Below are positions 1 to 7,591 of a stretch of DNA of 64,000 nucleotides, in pieces. The DNA is from Azorhizobium sp965227945. Its GTDB lineage: Bacteria; Pseudomonadota; Alphaproteobacteria; Rhizobiales; Xanthobacteraceae. Every line of letters begins with the position of its first letter. Position 1 is the first letter of the stretch. The notes below the pieces were generated by a model. The model ran no database searches, was not told where the DNA came from, and saw only the letters and a list, made by a program, of their open reading frames with translations. Made by a program: the position numbers and the translations under genes. Where the stretch lies: assembly GCA_965227945.1 (NCBI GenBank), contig CBDDGQ010000006.1:1-64000 (forward strand). Reading direction: 5' to 3'.

Positions 1-278
1 CCCTGATTGCGGAAGGCATGCACCACGCCGCGCTTGATGAACACGCTTTCGCCCGGCGGCAGGTCGATCTCCTGCCCGCCGATCACGAAGGTGGTCACGC
101 CTGAAAGGCCGTAGACGGTCTCGTCCCAGCTTTCATGATAATGGGCGACGGGCATGCGCGCGTTCGGCTGAACGATCATCTCGAACAGATCCAGAGCCCC
201 GCCAGTCCCCTCCTTGGTCTGGAGAAAGCGCAAGTCCAGCCCAATAAAGCTTATGGTCTCCAGCATCGCATCCCCCAT
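1..278 (-). CDS. Cupin-domain protein, 3'-truncated by window edge
   Basis: The minus-strand frame reads MGDAMLETISFIGLDLRF and continues for about 90 residues to the window edge, so the C-terminus is missing. It contains a cupin-type core: an HYHESWDE stretch near residue 47 followed by a Gly/Pro-rich turn (LPPGESVFIKRGVVHAF), matching the two conserved cupin motifs with metal-binding His/Glu candidates. The substrate cannot be told. ATG at 278 or at 266 could be the start; the latter has a GGGGAT Shine-Dalgarno-like stretch. It lies 48 bp downstream of the AAA ATPase on the same strand and may be co-transcribed with it. Confidence 0.7.
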   Translation of the reverse strand, partial: MGDAMLETISFIGLDLRFLQTKEGTGGALDLFEMIVQPNARMPVAHYHESWDETVYGLSGVTTFVIGGQEIDLPPGESVFIKRGVVHAFRNQ

Positions 279-326
279 CTCTACACTTCAGCCTGCTGCG
301 GGAAGTGGGATAAAGCAAGCGTTGGA

Positions 327-1097
327 TTATTTTTCTGACTCGTCGGCCAATAACACGTCGAGAAATGCGTCCCGCCGGTTGAGGAAATTGCGCGTCACCT
401 GATAATGGTCGCTGTCCTCATAGTCGATGCGCTCCAGCCCGCGGGGCGATGTCTGGTAGATCCAGGCGTCGGGATAGGCCAGGATGATGGGCGAGTGGGT
501 GGCGATGATGAATTGCGAGCCATCCCGCACCAGCTCATGGAGCCGGGCGAGGAAGCTCAATTGCCGGCTGGGCGACAGCGCCGCTTCGGGCTCGTCGAGA
601 ATATAGAGCCCCTGCCCGCGGAAACGGTGCTCCAGCAGCGCGAAGAAGGATTCCCCATGGGACTGCTCATGCAGCGACGCGCCGCCATGGGAGTCGATGA
701 TCCGCGCGCCGGGGCCCGGCTCGCGATCGAGGTCCTCGATCTGGGTGGCGACGTTGAAATAGCTTTCGGCCCGCAGGAAATAGCCATCCTTCGCCCGCCG
801 GGTAGAGCGGATGGGGCGAACGAACCGGTGCAGCTGGGAATGGGAGGCGCGGGTATCGAAGCGGAAATTCTTGCTGCCGCCTTCCGCGTTGAACCCCCAG
901 GCCACCGCCAGCGCCTCGATCAGGGTGGATTTGCCGGAGCCGTTCTCGCCCACCAGGAAGGTCACCTTGGGGTGGAAGATCAGCTCATCCAGGTGCCGCA
1001 CCACCGGCAGATTGAACGGATAGCGCGCCGCATCCCACCCCTCGCGCCGCTCCAGCCGGGCGGAAAGCCAAAAGTGTCGGGCATCCATTGCGCGCAT
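327..1097 (-). CDS. AAA family ATPase (ABC-ATPase/RecF-like fold)
   Basis: A 256-residue single-domain ATPase. A Walker A motif (GENGSGKS) lies at residues 50-57, an ABC-signature-like HGES near 147-150, Walker B (LYILDEPEA) near 164-172, and an H-loop-like IIATHSP near 199-205. This layout fits the small stand-alone AAA_21/AAA_23 ATPases related to RecF, SMC and ABC proteins. There is no coiled-coil insert and no nuclease domain, so it is not an OLD-type nuclease as it stands. The partner is unknown. A second in-frame ATG nine bases downstream is an equally good start. The next gene on the strand is the partial cupin. Confidence 0.85.
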   Translation of the reverse strand: MRAMDARHFWLSARLERREGWDAARYPFNLPVVRHLDELIFHPKVTFLVGENGSGKSTLIEALAVAWGFNAEGGSKNFRFDTRASHSQLHRFVRPIRSTRRAKDGYFLRAESYFNVATQIEDLDREPGPGARIIDSHGGASLHEQSHGESFFALLEHRFRGQGLYILDEPEAALSPSRQLSFLARLHELVRDGSQFIIATHSPIILAYPDAWIYQTSPRGLERIDYEDSDHYQVTRNFLNRRDAFLDVLLADESEK

Positions 1098-1172
1098 GAG
1101 CCGGGATCTCGCCGAGAAACATCTTCCGCAGCTTAGCCGACGGCGCGGCCGCTGCCAGGACGCACCGTGTCC

Positions 1173-2252
1173 TCATGGGGTCAGGTCGTGTTCATGGTCC
1201 TGTGACACGCCATGGCCATGGCGATGGTGCAGATCGGGATAATGCGGATGGCGATGCACCAGCGGCGCATGGCGATGCCAGTGACTATGCGGCTCGCCTG
1301 GCGGCGCATCGGGGCCATGGGCATGCTGGTGGTGGTCGTCATGGCGGTGGCGGTGCGCATGTTCCAGCGGCTCATGGGCATGGGTGTGGGCATGCTGCTC
1401 GGACAGGTGCAGCCACAGGCCCAAGGCCATGAGGCCACCGGCCACCAGCAACGTCACGGTCACCGGCTCGCCCAGCAGCGCCACCGCCAACAGCGCGCCC
1501 ACGAAGGGCGCCAGCGAGAAATAGGCCCCCGTGCGCGCGGCCCCCAGATGGCGCAGGCCCAGCACGAACAAAGCCAGGCTCACCCCATAACCGAAGAACC
1601 CCACCAGGGCCGCCGCCAGCACGAGGGAGACGCTCGGCAGATGCGCCCCGCTGGCCAGCGCCAGACCCAGATTGACCATCCCCGCCACCAGCCCCTTGAG
1701 CATGGCGATCTCAACCGGATCGGCGGACGACAGTTTGCGGGTGAGATTGTTGTCGAGGCCCCAGCACAGGCAGGCGCCGGCGATGAGCAGCACGCCCCAT
1801 TCCAGATGCGCACGGCCCTGCCAGGACAGCAGCGCCGCCCCCGCCAGGATGGCGAAGGCGCCGATCAGCAGGCGCCGGTCCACATTCTCCCGGAACGCCA
1901 GCCAAGCGATGGCGAGCGTTGCCAATCCCTCCAGATTGAGCAGCAGCGAGGCGCTGGCGGCGTCCGTGCGGGCGAGGCCGAACATCAGCAGCAGCGGCCC
2001 GCCGACCCCGCCTGCCAGGATCACCAGCCCCAGCCACGGCAAATCGGAGCGATGCAGCGGCGCCTCGGCGGCCGGCATTTGCAGCGCCGCCCGCGACAGA
2101 TGCAAGGCGGCCAGGCCCCCGCCGGCCCCCAAATAGAGCAGCCCCGCCATCATCCAGGGATCCACCTGGCCCAGCAGCAGCTTGGCCAGCGGCGTGCTGG
2201 CACCGAACAAGACCGCTGAGGCAAGCGCCAGCAAAATACCGGTCCGGTTCAT
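1173..2252 (-). CDS. DMT/EamA-family transporter with His-rich C-terminal tail
   Basis: A 359-residue membrane protein with about ten hydrophobic segments arranged as two EamA repeats, typical of drug/metabolite transporters. It departs from the family in its last ~75 residues, which hold 25 histidines in HAH, HRH and HSH clusters. This is presumably a cytosolic or periplasmic metal-binding tail. Nickel, cobalt or zinc export is an inference from the tail, not shown. ATG at 2252 is chosen over the upstream TTG because it has an AGGAG ribosome site seven bases away. It stands alone between the ATPase and bdcA. Confidence 0.85.
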   Translation of the reverse strand: MNRTGILLALASAVLFGASTPLAKLLLGQVDPWMMAGLLYLGAGGGLAALHLSRAALQMPAAEAPLHRSDLPWLGLVILAGGVGGPLLLMFGLARTDAASASLLLNLEGLATLAIAWLAFRENVDRRLLIGAFAILAGAALLSWQGRAHLEWGVLLIAGACLCWGLDNNLTRKLSSADPVEIAMLKGLVAGMVNLGLALASGAHLPSVSLVLAAALVGFFGYGVSLALFVLGLRHLGAARTGAYFSLAPFVGALLAVALLGEPVTVTLLVAGGLMALGLWLHLSEQHAHTHAHEPLEHAHRHRHDDHHQHAHGPDAPPGEPHSHWHRHAPLVHRHPHYPDLHHRHGHGVSQDHEHDLTP

Positions 2253-2303
2253 GACAAGCTCCTGCAAGGCGTGGGCTCCGGCGCCGACCGGGTCTTACCC
2301 GGA

Positions 2304-3017
2304 CTAGGCTCCGAATGCACCGTCAATGGTGTGCATGGCGCCGGTGACAAAGCTCGCCTCCGGCCCCGCCAGCCAGGCCACCATGCCGGCCACCTCCTCG
2401 GGCCGCCCATGGCGCTTGATGGCCATGAAGCTGTGCATGAGGTCCTTCATCGGCCCGTCCTCCGGGTTCGCGTCCGTATCGATCGGGCCGGGCTGCACGA
2501 TGTTGATGGTGATGCCCCGGGGCCCGAAATCCCGCGCCAGCCCCCGTGCCAGGCCCTGCAAGGCGGATTTGCTGAGCGCGTAGGACGCCATCCCCGGCAC
2601 CGGCATCCGGTCGCCATTGACCGAACCGATCACAATGATCCGCCCGCCATTGGGCATGCGCCGCGCCGCCTCGACGGACGCATGATAGGGGGCATGAACG
2701 TTGATCCGGAACAGCCGGTCGATGGCGTCCGGGTCCTGGTCGAGCGCATCCCCGAACAGGGCGATCCCGGAATTCACCACCAGGATATCGAGCGGCCCAC
2801 TGTCCCGCACCCGCGCGATCACCGCATCGCGGTCCGCGCTGTCGGTCTGGACCGCCGTGCTGCCCGTCTCGACCGCCAGCCGCTGCGCGGCCTCGGGCGA
2901 CCCGGAATAGGTGAAGGTCACCTGCGCTCCCTCGCTGGCGAAGCGCCGCACGATCGCAGCGCCGATCCCGCGACTGCCGCCGAGCACCAGAACGGACTTG
3001 CCTTGAAAATCGGTCAT
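2304..3017 (-). CDS. bdcA: SDR-family oxidoreductase, BdcA-like
   Basis: A short-chain dehydrogenase of about 237 residues. The Rossmann motif GGSRGIG is at the N-terminus, with NSG in the nucleotide-binding region and the catalytic Ser (IGSVNGDR) followed by YALSK. The sequence closely resembles remembered E. coli BdcA (SASRG-type SDR, cyclic-di-GMP-linked biofilm dispersal protein), including ADRDAVI, INVHAPYHASVEAAR and VTGAMHTIDGAFGA. The biofilm role is taken from the family. ATG 3017 is preferred over ATG 3026 because AAGGA then sits at normal spacing. It is divergent from bdcR across a 74-bp region with two operator copies. Confidence 0.88.
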   Translation of the reverse strand: MTDFQGKSVLVLGGSRGIGAAIVRRFASEGAQVTFTYSGSPEAAQRLAVETGSTAVQTDSADRDAVIARVRDSGPLDILVVNSGIALFGDALDQDPDAIDRLFRINVHAPYHASVEAARRMPNGGRIIVIGSVNGDRMPVPGMASYALSKSALQGLARGLARDFGPRGITINIVQPGPIDTDANPEDGPMKDLMHSFMAIKRHGRPEEVAGMVAWLAGPEASFVTGAMHTIDGAFGA

Positions 3018-3037
3018 CGGACCCATCCTTGAGTTTA

Positions 3038-3055
3038 ATGTATGACGCGCTACAT
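3038..3055. promoter_or_regulatory. Predicted BdcR operator, copy 1
   Basis: An inverted repeat ATGTA-N8-TACAT flanked by further dyad T/A bases (TTTA...TAAA). It lies in the divergent bdcA/bdcR intergenic region. An almost identical site occurs 46 bp to the right. The architecture suits a TetR dimer; binding is inferred. Confidence 0.65.
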
Positions 3056-3083
3056 AAAGCTCTGGATGGCCACGTCAAGGTTT

Positions 3084-3101
3084 ATGTAACGGTGACTACA
3101 A
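3084..3101. promoter_or_regulatory. Predicted BdcR operator, copy 2, covering the bdcR start codon
   Basis: ATGTA-N8-TACAA, with the same arms and 8-bp spacer as the site at 3038. It includes the GTG start codon of bdcR at 3092, so a bound regulator could block its own expression. Confidence 0.6.
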
Positions 3102-3682
3102 ATAAGACGCGCACCCGCGGCCGGCCGCGGGGTTTCGATCCGGAGGCAGCGGTCGCCACCGCGCAGCAGCATTTTCATGCCCGGGGCTTTGACGCGGTGA
3201 GCGTCGCGGAACTCACGGAGGCGCTGGGCATCAACCCGCCCAGCTTCTACGCGGCCTTTGGCAACAAGCTTGGCCTCTACACCCGCATTCTCGACCGATG
3301 GGCGGCCACGGGGGCCATCCCCCTGGCCGACATTCTGCGTCCGGACCGCCCGGTGGCCGAATGCCTCGGGGCGGTGCTGGAGGACGCGGCGCGCCGCTAC
3401 GCCGCCGAACCCGCCACCGGCGGGTGCATGGTGCTGGAAGGCACCCGCTGCATCGATGGCGAGGCGCGGGCGGCGGCTCGTGTCTTTAGCGTTGCGGCGG
3501 AAGAGATGATCCGCCGCTACGTCGCCGACCGCTTCCCGGAGGAGGCCGAGCGCGTCACCGACTTCGTGGTCACGACCATGTCCGGCCTCTCGGCCAAAGC
3601 CCGCGATGGCCACGGACAGGATCAACTCCTCGCCACGGCGCGCCTCGCCGGTCTGGCGCTGGCCCAGGCCCTTCCCGCCTGA
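3092..3682 (+). CDS. bdcR: TetR-family repressor, BdcR-like
   Basis: A 196-residue TetR-type regulator. The N-terminal helix-turn-helix reads GFDAVSVAELTEALGINPPSFYAAFGNK. The ligand domain includes AIPLADILR, GCMVLEGTR and VTTMSGLSAKARDGH, all matching remembered E. coli BdcR, the repressor next to bdcA. The open frame extends upstream to 3029, but the GTG at 3092 gives an N-terminus like that of BdcR, with AAGG 11 bases upstream. The start codon falls in operator copy 2. It is divergent from bdcA and shares a bidirectional terminator region with leuA. Confidence 0.85.
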   Translation: MTTNKTRTRGRPRGFDPEAAVATAQQHFHARGFDAVSVAELTEALGINPPSFYAAFGNKLGLYTRILDRWAATGAIPLADILRPDRPVAECLGAVLEDAARRYAAEPATGGCMVLEGTRCIDGEARAAARVFSVAAEEMIRRYVADRFPEEAERVTDFVVTTMSGLSAKARDGHGQDQLLATARLAGLALAQALPA

Positions 3683-3765
3683 GGGCCGCAGGGACAGAGG
3701 ATTCCAAGGGCGCGAAGACCGCCGGAAGCCGACAGTCGCGGTCATGCCACCGGCCATCCGCCCAC

Positions 3766-3803
3766 AAAAAAGCCCGCGGCGATGGACCATCGCCGCGGGC
3801 TTT
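3766..3803 (-). terminator. Rho-independent terminator of leuA
   Basis: A perfect 17-bp-arm hairpin with a single-base loop, followed on the minus strand by six T residues (AAAAAA at 3766-3771 on the plus strand). It lies just after the leuA stop codon and could also slow transcripts from bdcR coming from the other side. Confidence 0.88.
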
Positions 3804-3829
3804 ACGCATCAAGGGCCGGTGTGTGCGCC

Positions 3830-5413
3830 TCAGCCCACCGCCGCCTGCGGGTTCACGCTCTGGCGCTTCACGTCCAGCTTGTTCAGCGCGGTGATGTAGG
3901 CGCGGGCGGAGGCCACCAGCGTATCGGGATCGGCGGCGCGGGCGGTCACCACCTTGTCGCCCTCGGACAGGCGCACGGAGACTTCCGCCTGGGCATCGGT
4001 GCCCTCGGTCACCGCATGCACCTGATAGAGGTCCAGCTTGGCGGTGTGCGGCACCAACGCCTTGATGGCGTTGAAAGTGGCGTCCACCGGGCCGTTGCCC
4101 TCGGCCTCCTCGGTGCGGATCACCCCGTCCACTTCCAGCCGCATGGTGGCGCGCTGGGGACCGTGGGTGCCGGCGATCACCGACAGCGAGATCAGCTTGG
4201 AGCGGTCATGGGCCAAAGCGATGCCCTGGTCCACCAGCGCCTCGATGTCCTCGTCGTAGATCACCTTCTTGCGGTCGGCCAGATCCTTGAAGCGGGTGAA
4301 GGCGTCGTTCAGGGCGTTCTCGCCCAGTTCGTAGCCCAGCGCCTTCAGCTTGTCGCGGAAGGCGGCGCGGCCGGAATGCTTGCCCATGACCAGGGAAGTC
4401 TTGGTGACGCCCACGCTCTCGGGGGTCATGATCTCATAGGTCTGGTTATGCTTCAGCATGCCATCCTGATGGATGCCGCTCTCATGGGCGAAGGCGTTCC
4501 GGCCGACGATGGCCTTGTTGTACTGCACCGGGAACGAGGTCACGCCGGAGACCAGCTTGGACGCCCGCGTCAGCATGCGGGTGTCGATGTTGGTACGGTA
4601 GGGCAGCACGTCGCGGCGTACGGTCAGGGCCATGGCGACCTCTTCCAGCGCCGCATTGCCGGCCCGCTCGCCGATGCCGTTGATGGTGCATTCGATCTGC
4701 CGCGCGCCGCCTTCCAGGCCGGCCAGCGAATTGGCCACCGCCAAGCCCAGGTCGTTATGGCAATGCACCGAGAAGATCGCCTTGTCGGCGTTCGGCACGC
4801 TCTCGCGCATAGTGCGGAACATGGTGCGATATTCATCCGGCGTGGCGTAGCCCACGGTGTCCGGCAGGTTGATGGTGGTGGCCCCGGCCTTGATGGCCGC
4901 TTCCACGCAGCGGGCCAGATAGTCCAGCGGGGTGCGGGTGGCGTCCATGGCGGACCACTCCACATCTTCCACCAGATTGCGCGCCTGGGTGACCGTGGCG
5001 GTGATGATCTCCAGCACCTGCTCCTGGGTCTTGCGCATCTGGTGTTCCAGATGGATCGGCGAGGTCGAAACGAAGGTGTGGATGCGGCCGCGCCGGGCTT
5101 GGCGCACCGCCTCGCCGGCCCGCGCGATGTCGGCGGGGATGGCGCGGGCGAGACCCGCGATCACCGCCCGGTCGCTGCGGCGGGCGATCTCGGAGACGGA
5201 TTCGAAATCGCCGATGGAGGCGATGGGGAAGCCCGCCTCGATGACATCCACGCCCATCTCGTCCAGCAGGGACGCCACCTCCAGCTTCTCCTCCAGGGTC
5301 ATGGAGGCGCCGGGGCATTGTTCGCCATCGCGCAAGGTGGTGTCGAAGATGATGACGCGGTCGGCGTCGGAGACGGGGGCGGCGGCAGGGGCCGTGGAGG
5401 TGTCGGTGGTCAT
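3830..5413 (-). CDS. leuA: 2-isopropylmalate synthase
   Basis: A 527-residue LeuA that condenses acetyl-CoA with 2-oxoisovalerate, the first committed step of leucine synthesis in the cytosol. It has the catalytic TIM barrel with TTLRDGEQCPG near residue 25, the metal-binding HCHND near residue 225, and the GIGERAGNAALEE signature. The C-terminal third (HGPQRATMRLEVDG, EGNGPVDATFNAI) is the leucine-sensing regulatory domain, so feedback inhibition is expected. The start is preceded by AAAGGA at eight bases. A long leader with a leucine-rich peptide precedes it, implying attenuation control. It is monocistronic, ending in a strong terminator. Confidence 0.97.
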   Translation of the reverse strand: MTTDTSTAPAAAPVSDADRVIIFDTTLRDGEQCPGASMTLEEKLEVASLLDEMGVDVIEAGFPIASIGDFESVSEIARRSDRAVIAGLARAIPADIARAGEAVRQARRGRIHTFVSTSPIHLEHQMRKTQEQVLEIITATVTQARNLVEDVEWSAMDATRTPLDYLARCVEAAIKAGATTINLPDTVGYATPDEYRTMFRTMRESVPNADKAIFSVHCHNDLGLAVANSLAGLEGGARQIECTINGIGERAGNAALEEVAMALTVRRDVLPYRTNIDTRMLTRASKLVSGVTSFPVQYNKAIVGRNAFAHESGIHQDGMLKHNQTYEIMTPESVGVTKTSLVMGKHSGRAAFRDKLKALGYELGENALNDAFTRFKDLADRKKVIYDEDIEALVDQGIALAHDRSKLISLSVIAGTHGPQRATMRLEVDGVIRTEEAEGNGPVDATFNAIKALVPHTAKLDLYQVHAVTEGTDAQAEVSVRLSEGDKVVTARAADPDTLVASARAYITALNKLDVKRQSVNPQAAVG

Positions 5414-5415
5414 GG

Positions 5416-5544
5416 CTCAGGTCCTTTGGCGGTGGCGGCGGTCTCGATCCGTCGGGAGAGATGGCCGAAACGAAGGTGTCCGGTGTGGCGTCGAAGCTGA
5501 TCCCCTGAGTGCCCAGGCGCGTGCGCCCGGCCGGCCCTCAGGGG
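5416..5544 (-). promoter_or_regulatory. Putative leucine attenuator hairpins in leuA leader
   Basis: A GC-rich stem (arms 5502-5509 and 5537-5544, CCCCTGAG/CTCAGGGG) encloses a second stem and includes the stop codon of the leader peptide. No T-run follows, so it is not a classical terminator. The 3' arm (CTCAGG) can alternatively pair with CCTGAG at 5416-5421, next to the leuA start codon. A translational switch is therefore also possible. Confidence 0.5.
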
Positions 5545-5660
5545 CGGCTAAGAAGAAGCAGCGCGCGCGCAATCAGAGCGGTGCCCGGAATCGCAGGGAT
5601 CCGGGAGGCGGTACCAGCTTTGTTCGTCAGGACAGACGACACGGACGGCAGCTCGCTCAC
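5538..5660 (-). CDS. leuL: Leucine leader peptide (40 aa) of leuA
   Basis: A GTG-initiated 40-codon frame, too short for ordinary ORF calling, whose C-terminus reads ALIARALLLLSRP with four consecutive Leu codons (CTG CTT CTT CTT). AAGAG lies eight bases upstream of GTG. Ribosome stalling at the Leu run under leucine shortage is the known mechanism of leu leader peptides in proteobacteria. The stop codon lies in the 5' arm of the downstream hairpin. The identity rests on the Leu run, its position 124 bp before leuA, and the hairpin; the peptide itself has not been matched to a database. Confidence 0.65.
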   Translation of the reverse strand: MSELPSVSSVLTNKAGTASRIPAIPGTALIARALLLLSRP

Positions 5661-5681
5661 CAAAATGGCTCTTGGAGGTCC

Positions 5682-5711
5682 GTGATACGCGCAAATGCGC
5701 CCCCAGTGCAA
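5682..5711 (-). promoter_or_regulatory. Candidate sigma-70 promoter for leuA
   Basis: On the minus strand, TTGCAC (5711-5706), an 18-bp spacer, then TATCAC (5687-5682). It lies about 22 bp upstream of the leader-peptide GTG and between the anti-sigma gene stop and the leader, as expected for a leader transcript. Confidence 0.5.
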
Positions 5712-5729
5712 GAGCATCGATGGGCCAGC

Positions 5730-6614
5730 CTATTCCGCCGCCGCCGCCCGGAACAGGCGCACGAAGCGGTCGAGGTCGGCGGGGCTGACATCGGAGACCG
5801 CCCAATAGGAAAAGCCGCCCGCCGCCCAATGGGCCATTTCGAACCCCTGCGCCGCAAGGGTTTCCGTGTCGGCGGCGCCGACGGCCCGGGCCTGGGGCGC
5901 GGCAATCACGGTGATCAGATGCTCCCGGTGGCGATACACCAGCGCCGGCAGCGCCGCGGTGCCGATCACCTCCACCCGGCCGCCCAACAGGGCAAAGCCG
6001 TCGGGCGCCAGGTCCGGCGCCGGAGGCGACAGGCCGATGCGGGCATCGAGCCAGGGCTTCACCGTGTGGCGGTCCGAAGAGGCCACGTCGGTCGGGCTGG
6101 CGGCTAGCAAGCCCCGGCGATGACTGCGGGCCACCGCATCGGCCATGCTGTCCTGCACGCCACCGCCGGTGATCCACAGCGTGGCGCCGCTGGCGAGCGC
6201 CATGCCCATCAGCACCGAGGCCGCCAGCGTCCGCCAGGACGGCGGCTGTGCACGCCCACCGGTGGGGATGGCCGCGGGGCGCCGGCCCCCCAGCCGCCGG
6301 ATGACGGACTCCGGGTCCGTCGAGGGCACTGCCGCCGCGGGCACGGCCTTGCCCGCCGGCGCATCTCGCGTTTCACCAGAGGCCAGCGCGGCCATGCGGG
6401 CGGCGAACTCCGCCGCGGGCTGCGGACGTGGCAGCCGGCGCACGGCCGCCGTCAGTGCCACCAGACGGGCGTGCTCGGCGGCGAGCGCTGGATCGGCGGC
6501 CATGCGGCGTTCCAGCGCCAGGATGGTGCCGGCATCCAGTTCGCCATCCACCAGGGCCTGCAGCAGTAGGCGGTCGTCGGAGGGATCGGGAGGGCGTGTG
6601 TCGCGCGCTGTCAT
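5730..6614 (-). CDS. Anti-sigma factor (membrane-anchored)
   Basis: About 294 residues. The N-terminal part (LLLQALVDGELDAGTILALERRMAADP) resembles the zinc-finger/anti-sigma domain of RsiW-like proteins, although the usual Cys pair is absent. A single membrane segment (TLAASVLMGMALASGATLWI) lies near residues 130-150, and the remaining ~140 residues would be periplasmic. ATG 6614 overlaps the sigma-factor stop codon (ATGA), so translation is coupled. By context it binds and inhibits the ECF sigma factor encoded just upstream. The signal it senses is unknown. Confidence 0.8.
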   Translation of the reverse strand: MTARDTRPPDPSDDRLLLQALVDGELDAGTILALERRMAADPALAAEHARLVALTAAVRRLPRPQPAAEFAARMAALASGETRDAPAGKAVPAAAVPSTDPESVIRRLGGRRPAAIPTGGRAQPPSWRTLAASVLMGMALASGATLWITGGGVQDSMADAVARSHRRGLLAASPTDVASSDRHTVKPWLDARIGLSPPAPDLAPDGFALLGGRVEVIGTAALPALVYRHREHLITVIAAPQARAVGAADTETLAAQGFEMAHWAAGGFSYWAVSDVSPADLDRFVRLFRAAAAE

Positions 6615-7183
6615 GGCCGCCCGCCCCCGCGCCAAGCCAGCGGCGCCGCGGCCGGTGGTGCGTCCTCCCGCAGCGCCGCCATGAGCAGGCCCCGGCCGCG
6701 GGACAGACGCGACATCACCGTGCCCACCGGCACCTCCAGAATGACGGCGATGTCGCGATAGGGCAGACCGTTCACATCCCGCAGCACCACCACCTCCCGA
6801 AACACCTCGGGCAGAGCGGCGATGGCCGCCTCCACTTGCGCCGCCTCGGCGGCGGCGATGAGCGCTGCCTCGGGGCCGGCCATGTCGCCGGCCGGCACGT
6901 CCTCATAGACGCTCATGTCGCCCACCAGCACGGCGCCGGCGGGCCGGTTGCGGGCCAGCCAGGTGAAGGTGGTGTTGCGCACGATGGCCAGCAGCCAGGC
7001 CCGGGGATTGCCCCCGGCATAGCCGTCGATGCCCGCCAGCGCTTTCATGCAGGCGTCCTGCACCACATCCTCCGCATCATGCGTGTTGCCGGTGAGCCAG
7101 CGGGCGAACGCAAGCGCATCCGCGAGATGGGGCAGCACCACCTCGCGAAATCGCTCCGCCGCTGCTGTTGCCTGCCCCGACAC
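6611..7183 (-). CDS. ECF-type RNA polymerase sigma factor
   Basis: A 190-residue extracytoplasmic-function sigma factor. Region 2 contains DAEDVVQDACMKAL and PRAWLLAIVRNTTFTWLARNR. Region 4 is LPEVFREVVVLRDVNGLPYRDIAVILEVPVGTVMSRLSRGRGLL, with its helix-turn-helix. It sits in a tight minus-strand operon: metallophosphoesterase, cupredoxin, this gene, anti-sigma. The gap to the cupredoxin gene is 27 bp, and it overlaps the anti-sigma gene by 4 bp. It probably directs its own operon, but I could not identify an ECF promoter by eye. Confidence 0.93.
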   Translation of the reverse strand: MSGQATAAAERFREVVLPHLADALAFARWLTGNTHDAEDVVQDACMKALAGIDGYAGGNPRAWLLAIVRNTTFTWLARNRPAGAVLVGDMSVYEDVPAGDMAGPEAALIAAAEAAQVEAAIAALPEVFREVVVLRDVNGLPYRDIAVILEVPVGTVMSRLSRGRGLLMAALREDAPPAAAPLAWRGGGRP

Positions 7184-7210
7184 CGGTGATCCCAGCTCCG
7201 CCGGTCGCCC

Positions 7211-7588
7211 TCAGGGGGTGACGGTGATCTTGCCCTGCATATGGGGATGCAGGCTGCAAAAATACGCGAAATCTCCCGCCTTGGCGAAGGTGAAGCTGAA
7301 ATGGTCGCCGGTATCGAGCGCCTTGGAGCGAAAGGCCCCGGTCTTGGCCACCACGGTGTGGGGAATGTCGTCCGCATTCTCGAAGGTGACGGTGGTCCCC
7401 ACCGGGATGGTGAGATTTGGCGGGGAGAAGGTGAAATTGTCGATCCGCACCACCGCCTCCTCTGCCCGCGCCCCGCCGGCCGCCAAGGCCAGGAGCAAAC
7501 CGGCCAGAACAAGAGCGCCCATGGCGCGCCGGCCGGGAGCGCCGAAGCCACGGCGGACTGCCGGAGTTGCACAGAACATCCGCCCCAT
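7211..7588 (-). CDS. Secreted cupredoxin (amicyanin/plastocyanin-like)
   Basis: A 125-residue protein with a signal-peptide-like segment (MGALVLAGLLLALAAGGARAEE, given here only as residues 23-44) and one cupredoxin domain. Type 1 copper ligands are visible: His77 in DIPHTVV, then Cys111-x2-His114-x2-Met117 in YFCSLHPHM, the amicyanin-like spacing. It is probably a periplasmic electron carrier or copper protein. It starts 3 bp after the metallophosphoesterase stop codon, within the ECF operon. Confidence 0.88.
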   Translation of the reverse strand: MGRMFCATPAVRRGFGAPGRRAMGALVLAGLLLALAAGGARAEEAVVRIDNFTFSPPNLTIPVGTTVTFENADDIPHTVVAKTGAFRSKALDTGDHFSFTFAKAGDFAYFCSLHPHMQGKITVTP

Positions 7589-7591
7589 GGG

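Noticed and set aside
3782..5500. A 572-codon frame antisense to leuA
   Set aside because: leuA on the other strand is unmistakable; this frame has no domain and a biased His/Gly/Val composition.
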